DNA of 8,823 bases from Syntrophus sp. (in: bacteria). Its GTDB lineage: Bacteria > Desulfobacterota > Syntrophia > Syntrophales > UBA5619. The stretch spans positions 1 to 8,823 of the forward strand of contig PNOO01000096.1 in assembly GCA_013824905.1 (NCBI GenBank), written 5' to 3'. Below, piece after piece: positions 1 through 6,060 of this stretch. The stretch's first letter is position 1; each line of letters opens with the position of its first letter. The translations under genes were made by a program, and so were the position numbers. The notes under the pieces are model-generated. The model had not been told where the DNA came from. It did no database searches and was given only the letters and a program-made list of their open reading frames with translations.

Positions 1-1594
1 TGTTGGTTGCCATAACGAGGCCGGACGGATCAGAGCTGAATTTGTCCTTGCCATAAAGGGCCATGTGCGCCGGCGACCTGAAGGGATGGAGAATCCCGAT
101 CTGAAAAGCGGTGCGATAGAAGTCATGGCCAATGATCTGGAGATCCTCAACGAATCGAAGACTCCACCCTTTCTTCTCGACAGCACGGCGGAAATCTCTG
201 AAAATGTACGACTCAAGTATCGCTATCTCGATCTTAGGCGTCCCGAAATCCAGAAAAACCTCATCCTGAGAAGCCGCGTTGCTGCGGCCACTCGAGAGTA
301 TCTCGGCAGGGAGGGATTCATTGAGGTGGAAACCCCGTTCCTGACGAAAAGCACCCCCGAAGGCGCGCGCGATTATCTGGTTCCCAGCCGCGTCAATCAG
401 GGGATGTTCTATGCCCTGCCCCAGTCGCCGCAGATCTTCAAGCAGTTACTGATGGTTTCCGGTTTCGACCGGTATTATCAGATCGTCAAATGCTTCCGAG
501 ACGAGGACCTCCGGGCCGACCGACAGCCGGAATTCACCCAGATCGATGTGGAGATGTCCTTCATTACCCAAGAAGATATCATACGGATCATGGAAGGGAT
601 GATAGCCCACCTCTTTTCAGCCTGCCTTGGCAGAGAACTGCCCCTTCCCTTCCCCCGGATCTCCTATCAGGAGGCGATGAATCGCTTCGGAAAGGACAGC
701 CCCGACATGCGTTTCGGTCTGGAGATCCGCGACCTAACGGATATATTGAGGAATTCAGGATTCAAGCTCTTCGCAGAGATCGCCTGCGGAGGCGGTGTAA
801 TTAAAGCCATCTGTATAGAAAACGGGAACTCTCTCTCCCGTAAGGATCTAGATGAACTCAAGGATTTTGTCGTTCAGTATGGGGCGAAGGGTCTGGCCTG
901 GGCAAAGGTGATTCCGGACGGATGGACTTCACCGATTTTTAAATTCCTTAGTCCTGGTGAGATAGCAGCTGTCAATAAAAAAATGGGCGCTCACGAGGGT
1001 GCCGTTCTCCTTTTTGTAGCCGATTCTCCGGACGTCGCCCGCAACACCCTGGGTAATCTACGGACCCACCTGGCGAAGAAACTGGAACTGATTGATCCCA
1101 AGTCATTAGCCTTTACCTGGGTAACCGAATTTCCGCTTTTCGATTACAGTGAGACGGAAAAAAGATTCGTTTCCACCCACCACCCCTTCACGTCTCCGGT
1201 CCGGGAAGAAATACCCTTGATCGAAGAGGATCCGGGAAAGGTCCATGCCCAGGCCTATGACTTGGTCCTCAACGGATCCGAGATCGGGGGAGGCAGCATC
1301 CGGATACACCGGAAAGAGACACAGGCACTGATTTTCAAGGCTCTTGGCCTGAGCGATGAAGAGGCGAAAAGCAAGTTCGGTTTTCTCCTCGATGCTCTGG
1401 AATATGGAACGCCTCCTCATGGGGGAATCGCCTTCGGTCTTGACCGGATCGTCATGCTGATGACGGGCGCGGATTCCATTCGGGACGTGATCGCCTTCCC
1501 CAAGACCCAGAAGGCCACCTGTATGCTCACAGACGCACCATCACAGGTCAGCGTGGAGCAGCTCATGGAACTTTCGCTCAAGGTCGTAACCTGA
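1..1594 (+). CDS. aspS: Aspartate--tRNA ligase, 5'-truncated by the window edge
   Basis: Class IIb aminoacyl-tRNA synthetase that charges tRNA with aspartate in the cytoplasm. The frame is open from base 2 to the TGA at 1592-1594, giving 530 residues. The GTG at 65 is an internal valine, not the start, because the codons before it continue the anticodon-binding OB fold (RIRAEFVLAIKGHV). Bacterial AspRS is about 590 aa, so roughly 60 N-terminal residues are missing. The catalytic core is plain: motif 2 (FRDEDLRADRQPEFTQID, near nt 494-547), THHPFTSP, NGSEIGGGSIRIH, and motif 3 (GGIAFGLDRIVMLMTG, near nt 1421-1470). The bacterial GAD insertion lies between, around KGLAWAKV. The RRRPEG segment has Gly where non-discriminating AspRS enzymes do (see findings). 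The gene ends 8 bp before a new promoter and appears to be a separate unit from the next gene. Identity is certain. Confidence 0.98.
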   Translation, partial: VGCHNEAGRIRAEFVLAIKGHVRRRPEGMENPDLKSGAIEVMANDLEILNESKTPPFLLDSTAEISENVRLKYRYLDLRRPEIQKNLILRSRVAAATREYLGREGFIEVETPFLTKSTPEGARDYLVPSRVNQGMFYALPQSPQIFKQLLMVSGFDRYYQIVKCFRDEDLRADRQPEFTQIDVEMSFITQEDIIRIMEGMIAHLFSACLGRELPLPFPRISYQEAMNRFGKDSPDMRFGLEIRDLTDILRNSGFKLFAEIACGGGVIKAICIENGNSLSRKDLDELKDFVVQYGAKGLAWAKVIPDGWTSPIFKFLSPGEIAAVNKKMGAHEGAVLLFVADSPDVARNTLGNLRTHLAKKLELIDPKSLAFTWVTEFPLFDYSETEKRFVSTHHPFTSPVREEIPLIEEDPGKVHAQAYDLVLNGSEIGGGSIRIHRKETQALIFKALGLSDEEAKSKFGFLLDALEYGTPPHGGIAFGLDRIVMLMTGADSIRDVIAFPKTQKATCMLTDAPSQVSVEQLMELSLKVVT

Positions 1595-1601
1595 TTTTTT
1601 T
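1578..1601 (+). terminator. Possible weak intrinsic terminator over the aspS stop
   Basis: AGGT (1581-1584) and ACCT (1589-1592) can pair around a 4-nt loop. Two further pairs are possible across a bulged A, and seven Ts follow (1595-1601). The stem is short and overlaps the stop codon, so termination would be partial at best. Read-through from aspS into the leader of the next gene is possible. Confidence 0.3.
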
Positions 1602-1602
1602 A

Positions 1603-1631
1603 TTGACAAAGCATTGCGATATACCTATTCT
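1603..1631 (+). promoter_or_regulatory. Sigma70-type promoter for the leader and condensing-enzyme gene
   Basis: A perfect -35 box TTGACA (1603-1608) is followed by a 17-bp spacer and TATTCT (1626-1631), a 4/6 match to the -10 consensus. The predicted start of transcription is about 1638. It begins 8 bp after the aspS stop codon, so the downstream gene has its own promoter. The resulting leader before the ATG at 1890 would be about 250 nt. Confidence 0.75.
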
Positions 1632-1637
1632 TGCGTC

Positions 1638-1842
1638 ACACAAAGGGTATGGATCACAAAACAATTACGAATGACTGATGACTTTGATCTTATGACTTTC
1701 ATTGGAGAAAATAGAAACAAAAGACAACGTGTATGCGCGGCTGCCCGTGGGGCGTTGCCGTCGCGCACCATATTGAAACCCGGATAAAAGCATCCGGGGG
1801 TGTGGGCAGCGAGGGCACGGTTTATTTATGTGCCCTTTTTTT
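1638..1842 (+). ncRNA. Structured 5' leader or short RNA ending in an intrinsic terminator
   Basis: The segment starts at a good promoter and ends at a clean terminator, giving an RNA of about 205 nt. Its 5' half is A-rich and looks unstructured. The 3' half has strong dyads. Hairpin A pairs CGGC (1738-1741) with GCCG (1757-1760) around an inner GCCC/GGGC stem. Hairpin B pairs CCCGGAT (1779-1785) with ATCCGGG (1792-1798) around a 6-nt loop. A third helix, GCTGCCC (1740-1746) with GGGCAGC (1804-1810), is incompatible with hairpin A and closes a junction that can include hairpin B extended by CACC (1766-1769)/GGTG (1799-1802). Mutually exclusive helices before a terminator suggest a riboswitch or attenuator, though a free-standing small RNA fits too. 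I matched it to no known riboswitch consensus that I could recall. The exact 5' end is a prediction. Confidence 0.5.
1813..1842 (+). terminator. Intrinsic terminator in the leader
   Basis: GGGCAC (1813-1818) pairs perfectly with GTGCCC (1830-1835) around an 11-nt AT-rich loop and is followed directly by seven Ts (1836-1842). It lies 47 bp before the ATG at 1890, and no promoter is visible between them. Expression of the downstream gene should therefore depend on read-through or antitermination, unless an unrecognised promoter sits in those 47 bp. Confidence 0.85.
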
Positions 1843-1889
1843 ATTTTTATGGAGAATTTGAACACTCAAAACTATGGGGGACCTGAGTC

Positions 1890-3779
1890 ATGGCAAGATG
1901 GAATAATGATAAAAAGGTGCTCGATCATGAGCATACGAACTTTTGGAAGTTTGATCTCAAGGAGGTGTCGGAACCAAACCTCCAGAAGGATGTTTTTCCT
2001 TATGACGAGGTCTGCCGGATCGATTTTGACCACCGGATCATTTCAATTAATCCAGCGGAGGACATGTTTATTACAGACACGACTTTCCGAGACGGACAGC
2101 AGGCAAGGCCTCCATATACCGTACAGCAAATCGTTGATCTTTATACGCTGATGAGCCGCCTCGGCGGACCCAACGGTGTGATCCGACAGTCCGAATTCTT
2201 CCTATACAGCGTCAAGGATCGGGAGGCGGTGGAAAAATGCCAGTCTCTCGGCTTACGCTATCCGGAAATCACAGGTTGGATCAGGGCCAGTACAGAGGAT
2301 GTCCCACTAGTCAAACAAGCAGGGCTTAATGAAACCGGGATCCTCACTTCCGTCTCCGATTACCATATATTTCTTAAGTTAGGGAAGACACGTAGACAGG
2401 TACTGGAGGACTATCTCGCCATCGTCCGTTCAATTCTCGCTGCAGGTATCATCCCCCGCTGTCATTTTGAAGACATCACCAGGGGTGACATTTACGGTTT
2501 CTGTATCCCCTTTGCTATCGAACTCATGAAATTGAGAGAGGACAGCGGTATCGACATTAAAATAAGGCTCTGCGACACCATGGGATACGGTGTGACATAT
2601 CCGGGCGCAGCTCTCCCCAGGAGTGTGGACAAGCTCGTCAGGGCGTTCATTGAGGATGCGGGAGTTCCCGGTCATCTTCTGGAGTGGCATGGGCACAATG
2701 ATTTTCACAAGGCCATGATCAACGCAACCACAGCCTGGCTCTATGGTTGCAGTGCAGCGAATACCACATTGCTCGGTCTTGGCGAACGGACGGGAAACCC
2801 ACCCATGGAGGGGCTGATCATCGAATACATCAGTCTCCGTGGTAATGCAAACGGGATAGATACGACCGTCATCACTGACATTGCCCGCTATTTCGAAAAA
2901 GAGATCGGGATTCGGATTCCGCCGAATTTCCCGTTTGTGGGGGCGGATTTCAACGTGACCAGAGCCGGGGTTCATGTCGACGGTCTAATCAAGTGTGAAG
3001 AAATCTACAATATCTTCGACACGACAAAGATTCTGAATCGCCCGATTATCCCAATGATCACTGACAAGTCGGGTAAGGCCGGTGTTGCTTTCTGGATCAA
3101 CACTCATCTCGGACTCACGGGGGATAACACCATAGATAAGCGTCACCCAGGCATCTCCCGAATCCATAAGTGGATTACCGAGGAGTATGAAGGCGGCCGT
3201 ATGACAAGTATATCGAACGAGGAGTTGGAAAAACGGGTAAGAAAATACCTGCCCGAGCTTTTCATGTCCGATCTGGAGAAGATCAAGTTTATGGCGGCTC
3301 AGGCGGCAGTGTCTGTGGTGGAAAAGGTCATCGATCATCCGGATATGAAGACAATGAAACCGGAGCTACAAGAACCGGTGATGCAGCAATTCATCGAAGA
3401 GAATCCTTCGATCCAGTTCGCCTATGTCGTCGACATGAACGGACGCAAAACGACACGGAATATCACCAATATTGCCGACCGATCCAAGTATGAAAACTAC
3501 GGCATCGGCACGGATCAGTCGGATCGCGAGTGGTTCATCAAACCGCTCCAGTCCGGAAAGATTCACGTCACCGAATTCTACATTTCCAAGATGACCGGGG
3601 CTCTCTGTATTACCGTTTCTGCACCGATCGTGGACCAACGGGACGAGATGGTCGGGATTTTTGGTGTCGACATCAAATTCGAAGACTGGGTCAAGCGTGC
3701 TGAAGATATTGCCGAGGCGACACAGATCGCCCTCCGCGGTGAGTACGAGGCAAAATCACGATCAGACCGATGGCTGTGA
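1890..3779 (+). CDS. Re-citrate/isopropylmalate synthase-like condensing enzyme with C-terminal Cache domain
   Basis: A 629-aa soluble protein. Residues about 58-435 form an HMGL-like TIM barrel that condenses acetyl-CoA with a 2-oxo acid. Visible are the catalytic and metal signature DTTFRDGQQARPPYT (63-77), the metal-binding pair in HGHND (H267, H269), and GLGERTGN (296-303). SEFFLYS, SDYHIFLKL, CHFEDITRGD and NATTAWLYGCS resemble clostridial and Syntrophus Re-citrate synthases more than LeuA; this is my recollection of the family, not an alignment. The usual LeuA allosteric domain is not recognisable. Instead a helical linker (about 440-500) leads to a PDC/Cache-like domain (about 508-605) with REWF, FYIS, ITVSAPI and GIFGVDI. 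There is no signal peptide or membrane segment. The ATG is preceded by GGGGGA at 8 nt and by an in-frame stop at 1884-1886, so the start is well supported. Citrate made here would feed 2-oxoglutarate and glutamate; isopropylmalate or homocitrate synthesis cannot be excluded. Confidence 0.85.
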   Translation: MARWNNDKKVLDHEHTNFWKFDLKEVSEPNLQKDVFPYDEVCRIDFDHRIISINPAEDMFITDTTFRDGQQARPPYTVQQIVDLYTLMSRLGGPNGVIRQSEFFLYSVKDREAVEKCQSLGLRYPEITGWIRASTEDVPLVKQAGLNETGILTSVSDYHIFLKLGKTRRQVLEDYLAIVRSILAAGIIPRCHFEDITRGDIYGFCIPFAIELMKLREDSGIDIKIRLCDTMGYGVTYPGAALPRSVDKLVRAFIEDAGVPGHLLEWHGHNDFHKAMINATTAWLYGCSAANTTLLGLGERTGNPPMEGLIIEYISLRGNANGIDTTVITDIARYFEKEIGIRIPPNFPFVGADFNVTRAGVHVDGLIKCEEIYNIFDTTKILNRPIIPMITDKSGKAGVAFWINTHLGLTGDNTIDKRHPGISRIHKWITEEYEGGRMTSISNEELEKRVRKYLPELFMSDLEKIKFMAAQAAVSVVEKVIDHPDMKTMKPELQEPVMQQFIEENPSIQFAYVVDMNGRKTTRNITNIADRSKYENYGIGTDQSDREWFIKPLQSGKIHVTEFYISKMTGALCITVSAPIVDQRDEMVGIFGVDIKFEDWVKRAEDIAEATQIALRGEYEAKSRSDRWL

Positions 3780-3806
3780 GTCGCGGCAATGATTTCGTGA
3801 CTTTTT
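3780..3806 (+). terminator. Intrinsic terminator of the condensing-enzyme gene
   Basis: GTCGCG (3780-3785) pairs with CGTGAC (3796-3801) through five Watson-Crick pairs and one G-U around a 10-nt loop, followed by TTTTT (3802-3806). It starts directly after the TGA at 3777-3779. The T tract overlaps the stop codon of the convergent helicase gene. Read from the minus strand there is no T tract, so it should work for the plus strand only. Confidence 0.75.
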
Positions 3807-5760
3807 ATTCTCCATCAATCTGCCATTGATCGTAGGGGCGATCATTCACCGGTGCGGAATAGGATGAAAGCTCCATGATAAACCGAGAGGGGCTCACGGG
3901 AAGATGACCCATCCCCCGTGCATAATCAGTCAAAGGATAGCAGAGATAAAGTTGATCCTTCGCACGGGTGACCGCCACATAGAAAAGACGGCGTTCCTCT
4001 TCTTCCCCTCCCGGTTCCTTAAGGGCACGGGCGAGCGGTATCATCCCTTCACTGCACCAAACCATGAACACCGCCATCCATTCCAGTCCCTTCGCCTGGT
4101 GAATGGAAGAGAGTATGATACTGTCTTCAACAACCCCTTCCGGACGGCTCTCTTCCGTTATGCCGGTCAGGAGCGCCAGTTCACTCAGGAAATCCTCTAG
4201 AGTGGAAAACCTGGAGGCAAAGTTTGCCAATTGGAGGAGGTCTTCCTCTCGAGAGGCGGCATCGGCAAATTTTTCCCGCAAAAGATCACGATAACCGCTT
4301 TTCAGGATGACGTCGATGAGCTCCGGCGGGCTGTTGATGCTGGTGTTATTGAGGGTGCAGAAGATTTCCTGAAACCGGCTGAGACCTGGAACTGCTCCCT
4401 TGGTGGAACATCTTTTGAAATCCTCTGTTAGGACCGCCGCATGGGGATCGGAAAGGGTGGAGACATAACACCAGACCTTCTCTGCTGTGGCCTTGCCGAT
4501 TTTTGCATAAAGCCCCAGAACCCGTTTCCAGGCGATCTCATCCCGGGGATTGACGAGAATCCTCAGGTAACACGTTACATCCTTTATATGGGCCTGCTCA
4601 AAGAAGCGGATACCGGAGCGGATCTCAAAAGGGATTCCTCGCCGGGTCAGCTCCATCTGGATCTCCATCGAGTGGTAGTGGGCACGGTAGAGGACGGCCA
4701 TTTCCCTGAGAGGTATACCGCTGCGGTTGAGTTCGAGAATCCGCTGGGCGACAAAATCGGCCTGTTGCAGGACGTTTCTGGCCGGGACGAGGATGGGACG
4801 TAATCCCCTTTCCCGGACCGCCCGCAGGGTTTTCTGAAACTGATTCTCGTTATTGGTGATGCTCAGATTGGCAAGGTGAAGGATTTCCGGAGTGCTGCGA
4901 TAGTTCGTCTCCAGCTTATAGATTCGACAATCAGGATAACGGTCGGGGAAGCGGATGATGTTTTCGTAATTCGCCCCTCGAAATGAGTAGATGCTCTGGG
5001 AATCATCACCTACCACCATCAGGTTCCGATGTCCGGAAGCGATCAGATCTATAATCTCCGCTTGGAGCCGGTTCGTATCCTGATACTCGTCAACGAGAAT
5101 CTGCAGGAAACGTCCGGCATACGCCTCCCGTACATCGGAAAATTTAAGAAGGAGTTCCCGCCAGTTGAAGAGGAGATCATCAAAGTCCATCATATCGAGT
5201 TCCTTCTTCCGCTTTCTGTATCGTGCGGCGACGGCGGTGATCTCCTCCGCTCGGTGTGAAAAGAAGGGGTATCGGGATATGACCACATCGGGAAAAGGGG
5301 TCTCCGTATTGACGGCAAGGCTGATCATATCCCCTATTACATCCCCCCGGGGAAATTTGTCAGCCTTGCTATCGATTCCCGCCTCCGTGATGCAGGTGTT
5401 GATCAGCTGCCGCGCGTCTTCACTGTCCAGAATTGAGAAATTGCGTGTGAAATCCAAACGGGGTGCATGCATTCGAAGTGTGAGATGGGCGCAGTGGTGA
5501 AACGTTCCACCCCATAGTCCTCCAATCACCCGGCCGATTAGGTTCTCCACCCGCGTGAGCATCGACCGGGCCGCCTTGTTTGTAAACGTGGCCAGGAGAA
5601 TCCGTTCCGATGAGACGCCGCTCTCAATGAGACGGGCCACTCTGTAAGTCAGAGTCCGCGTTTTCCCACTGCCTGCACCGGCGATGACCAAAAGAGGACC
5701 TCTCTCTTCCATGACCACACGGAGCTGTTCGGGGTTCAATTCTTTTTCGTAATCGATCAT
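3805..5760 (-). CDS. UvrD/Rep-family ATP-dependent 3'-5' DNA helicase
   Basis: A 651-aa superfamily 1A helicase that unwinds DNA during repair or replication restart. All the hallmark motifs are present in order: Q motif LNPEQLRVV (8-16), Walker A AGAGSGKT (27-34), Ia ATFTNKAA (57-64), II VDEYQDTN (223-230), III GDDSQSIYSFRGA (251-263), IV NYRSTPEIL (286-294), V IHQAKGLEW (553-561) and VI RRLFYVAVTRAKDQLYL (590-606). It is therefore probably active. At 651 aa it is nearer Rep (about 670) than UvrD/PcrA (about 720) and seems to lack the basic C-terminal RNA polymerase-binding extension of PcrA/UvrD, so no gene symbol is assigned. The ATG at 5760 has AAGGA 8 nt upstream (5769-5773). It is a single-gene unit, convergent with the condensing enzyme and divergent from the MBL gene. 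Confidence 0.96.
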   Translation of the reverse strand: MIDYEKELNPEQLRVVMEERGPLLVIAGAGSGKTRTLTYRVARLIESGVSSERILLATFTNKAARSMLTRVENLIGRVIGGLWGGTFHHCAHLTLRMHAPRLDFTRNFSILDSEDARQLINTCITEAGIDSKADKFPRGDVIGDMISLAVNTETPFPDVVISRYPFFSHRAEEITAVAARYRKRKKELDMMDFDDLLFNWRELLLKFSDVREAYAGRFLQILVDEYQDTNRLQAEIIDLIASGHRNLMVVGDDSQSIYSFRGANYENIIRFPDRYPDCRIYKLETNYRSTPEILHLANLSITNNENQFQKTLRAVRERGLRPILVPARNVLQQADFVAQRILELNRSGIPLREMAVLYRAHYHSMEIQMELTRRGIPFEIRSGIRFFEQAHIKDVTCYLRILVNPRDEIAWKRVLGLYAKIGKATAEKVWCYVSTLSDPHAAVLTEDFKRCSTKGAVPGLSRFQEIFCTLNNTSINSPPELIDVILKSGYRDLLREKFADAASREEDLLQLANFASRFSTLEDFLSELALLTGITEESRPEGVVEDSIILSSIHQAKGLEWMAVFMVWCSEGMIPLARALKEPGGEEEERRLFYVAVTRAKDQLYLCYPLTDYARGMGHLPVSPSRFIMELSSYSAPVNDRPYDQWQIDGE

Positions 5761-5783
5761 CGACCTTTTCCTTGCTATGATAA

Positions 5784-5816
5784 CAGAGACGGTTGAGGGA
5801 TATACGGCAGTCTCTG
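5784..5816. repeat. Perfect 7-bp inverted repeat in the helicase leader
   Basis: CAGAGAC (5784-5790) and GTCTCTG (5810-5816) are perfect inverted repeats separated by 19 bp. They lie 24 bp upstream of the helicase ATG and inside its predicted 5' untranslated region. They could form an RNA hairpin just above the ribosome-binding site, or act as a dyad operator. No T tract follows on either strand, so it is not a terminator. I do not recognise it as a LexA box. Confidence 0.45.
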
Positions 5817-5928
5817 ATCAGCCTGGGTTTGATTTACGAGAATGTTAAAAGCTTCCCGATCTCTGCTATCCCATCCCTGCCTGCCGATTAATCGAAGCCA
5901 AGAGATGGATGAATTCGAGTCGGAACGG

Positions 5929-5957
5929 ACTATAGGGTAAAATTCCCAACTGGTCAA
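5929..5957 (-). promoter_or_regulatory. Promoter of the helicase gene
   Basis: On the minus strand, TTGACC (5957-5952) and TATAGT (5934-5929) are separated by 17 bp, each box one base from consensus. Predicted transcription starts near 5922, giving the helicase a leader of about 160 nt. The rest of the 300-bp intergenic region (5761-6060) holds this promoter, the divergent MBL promoter and the inverted repeat. I see no gene in it. Confidence 0.65.
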
Positions 5958-5981
5958 GTAAATCGGAGCCGCCGGTTTTCC

Positions 5982-6011
5982 TTGACATTTTTCATTCCCC
6001 GTTTCTATAAT
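5982..6011 (+). promoter_or_regulatory. Near-perfect sigma70 promoter of the MBL-fold gene
   Basis: TTGACA (5982-5987), an 18-bp spacer and TATAAT (6006-6011) match both consensus boxes exactly. Transcription should start near 6018. The ATG at 6010 overlaps the -10 box and cannot be in the transcript, so it is not the gene start. The -35 box is 24 bp from that of the divergent helicase promoter, close enough for shared regulation or polymerase interference. Confidence 0.8.
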
Positions 6012-6060
6012 GTATTGTTTTCGATTCGTGTCCACTTACCTTATTTTTGTTGAAAATACG

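Noticed and set aside
1779..1810. Resemblance of the GGATAA-containing hairpin B region to a TPP riboswitch core
   Set aside because: The CTGAGA box and the rest of the thi-box are absent. The match is a short hairpin only.
1638..1842. 6S RNA as the identity of the leader transcript
   Set aside because: Length is similar, but the 5' half does not pair with the 3' half into the long rod with a central bubble.
1828..2151. A 107-codon plus-strand frame overlapping the leader terminator and the condensing-enzyme start
   Set aside because: It begins inside the terminator stem and is mostly a shifted copy of the real gene.
2430..3638. Three long open frames on the minus strand inside the condensing-enzyme gene (181, 117 and 90 codons)
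   Set aside because: They lie antisense to a gene with clear motifs, show no family motif and have no promoter; they are compositional shadows.
5784..5816. LexA/SOS box upstream of the helicase
   Set aside because: Neither the CTGT-N8-ACAG nor the GAAC-N4-GTTC type is present; the arms are CAGAGAC/GTCTCTG with a 19-bp gap.
5775..6035. An 86-codon minus-strand frame across the helicase/MBL intergenic region
   Set aside because: Its start lies upstream of the predicted helicase promoter and it spans both promoters. The product resembles nothing known.
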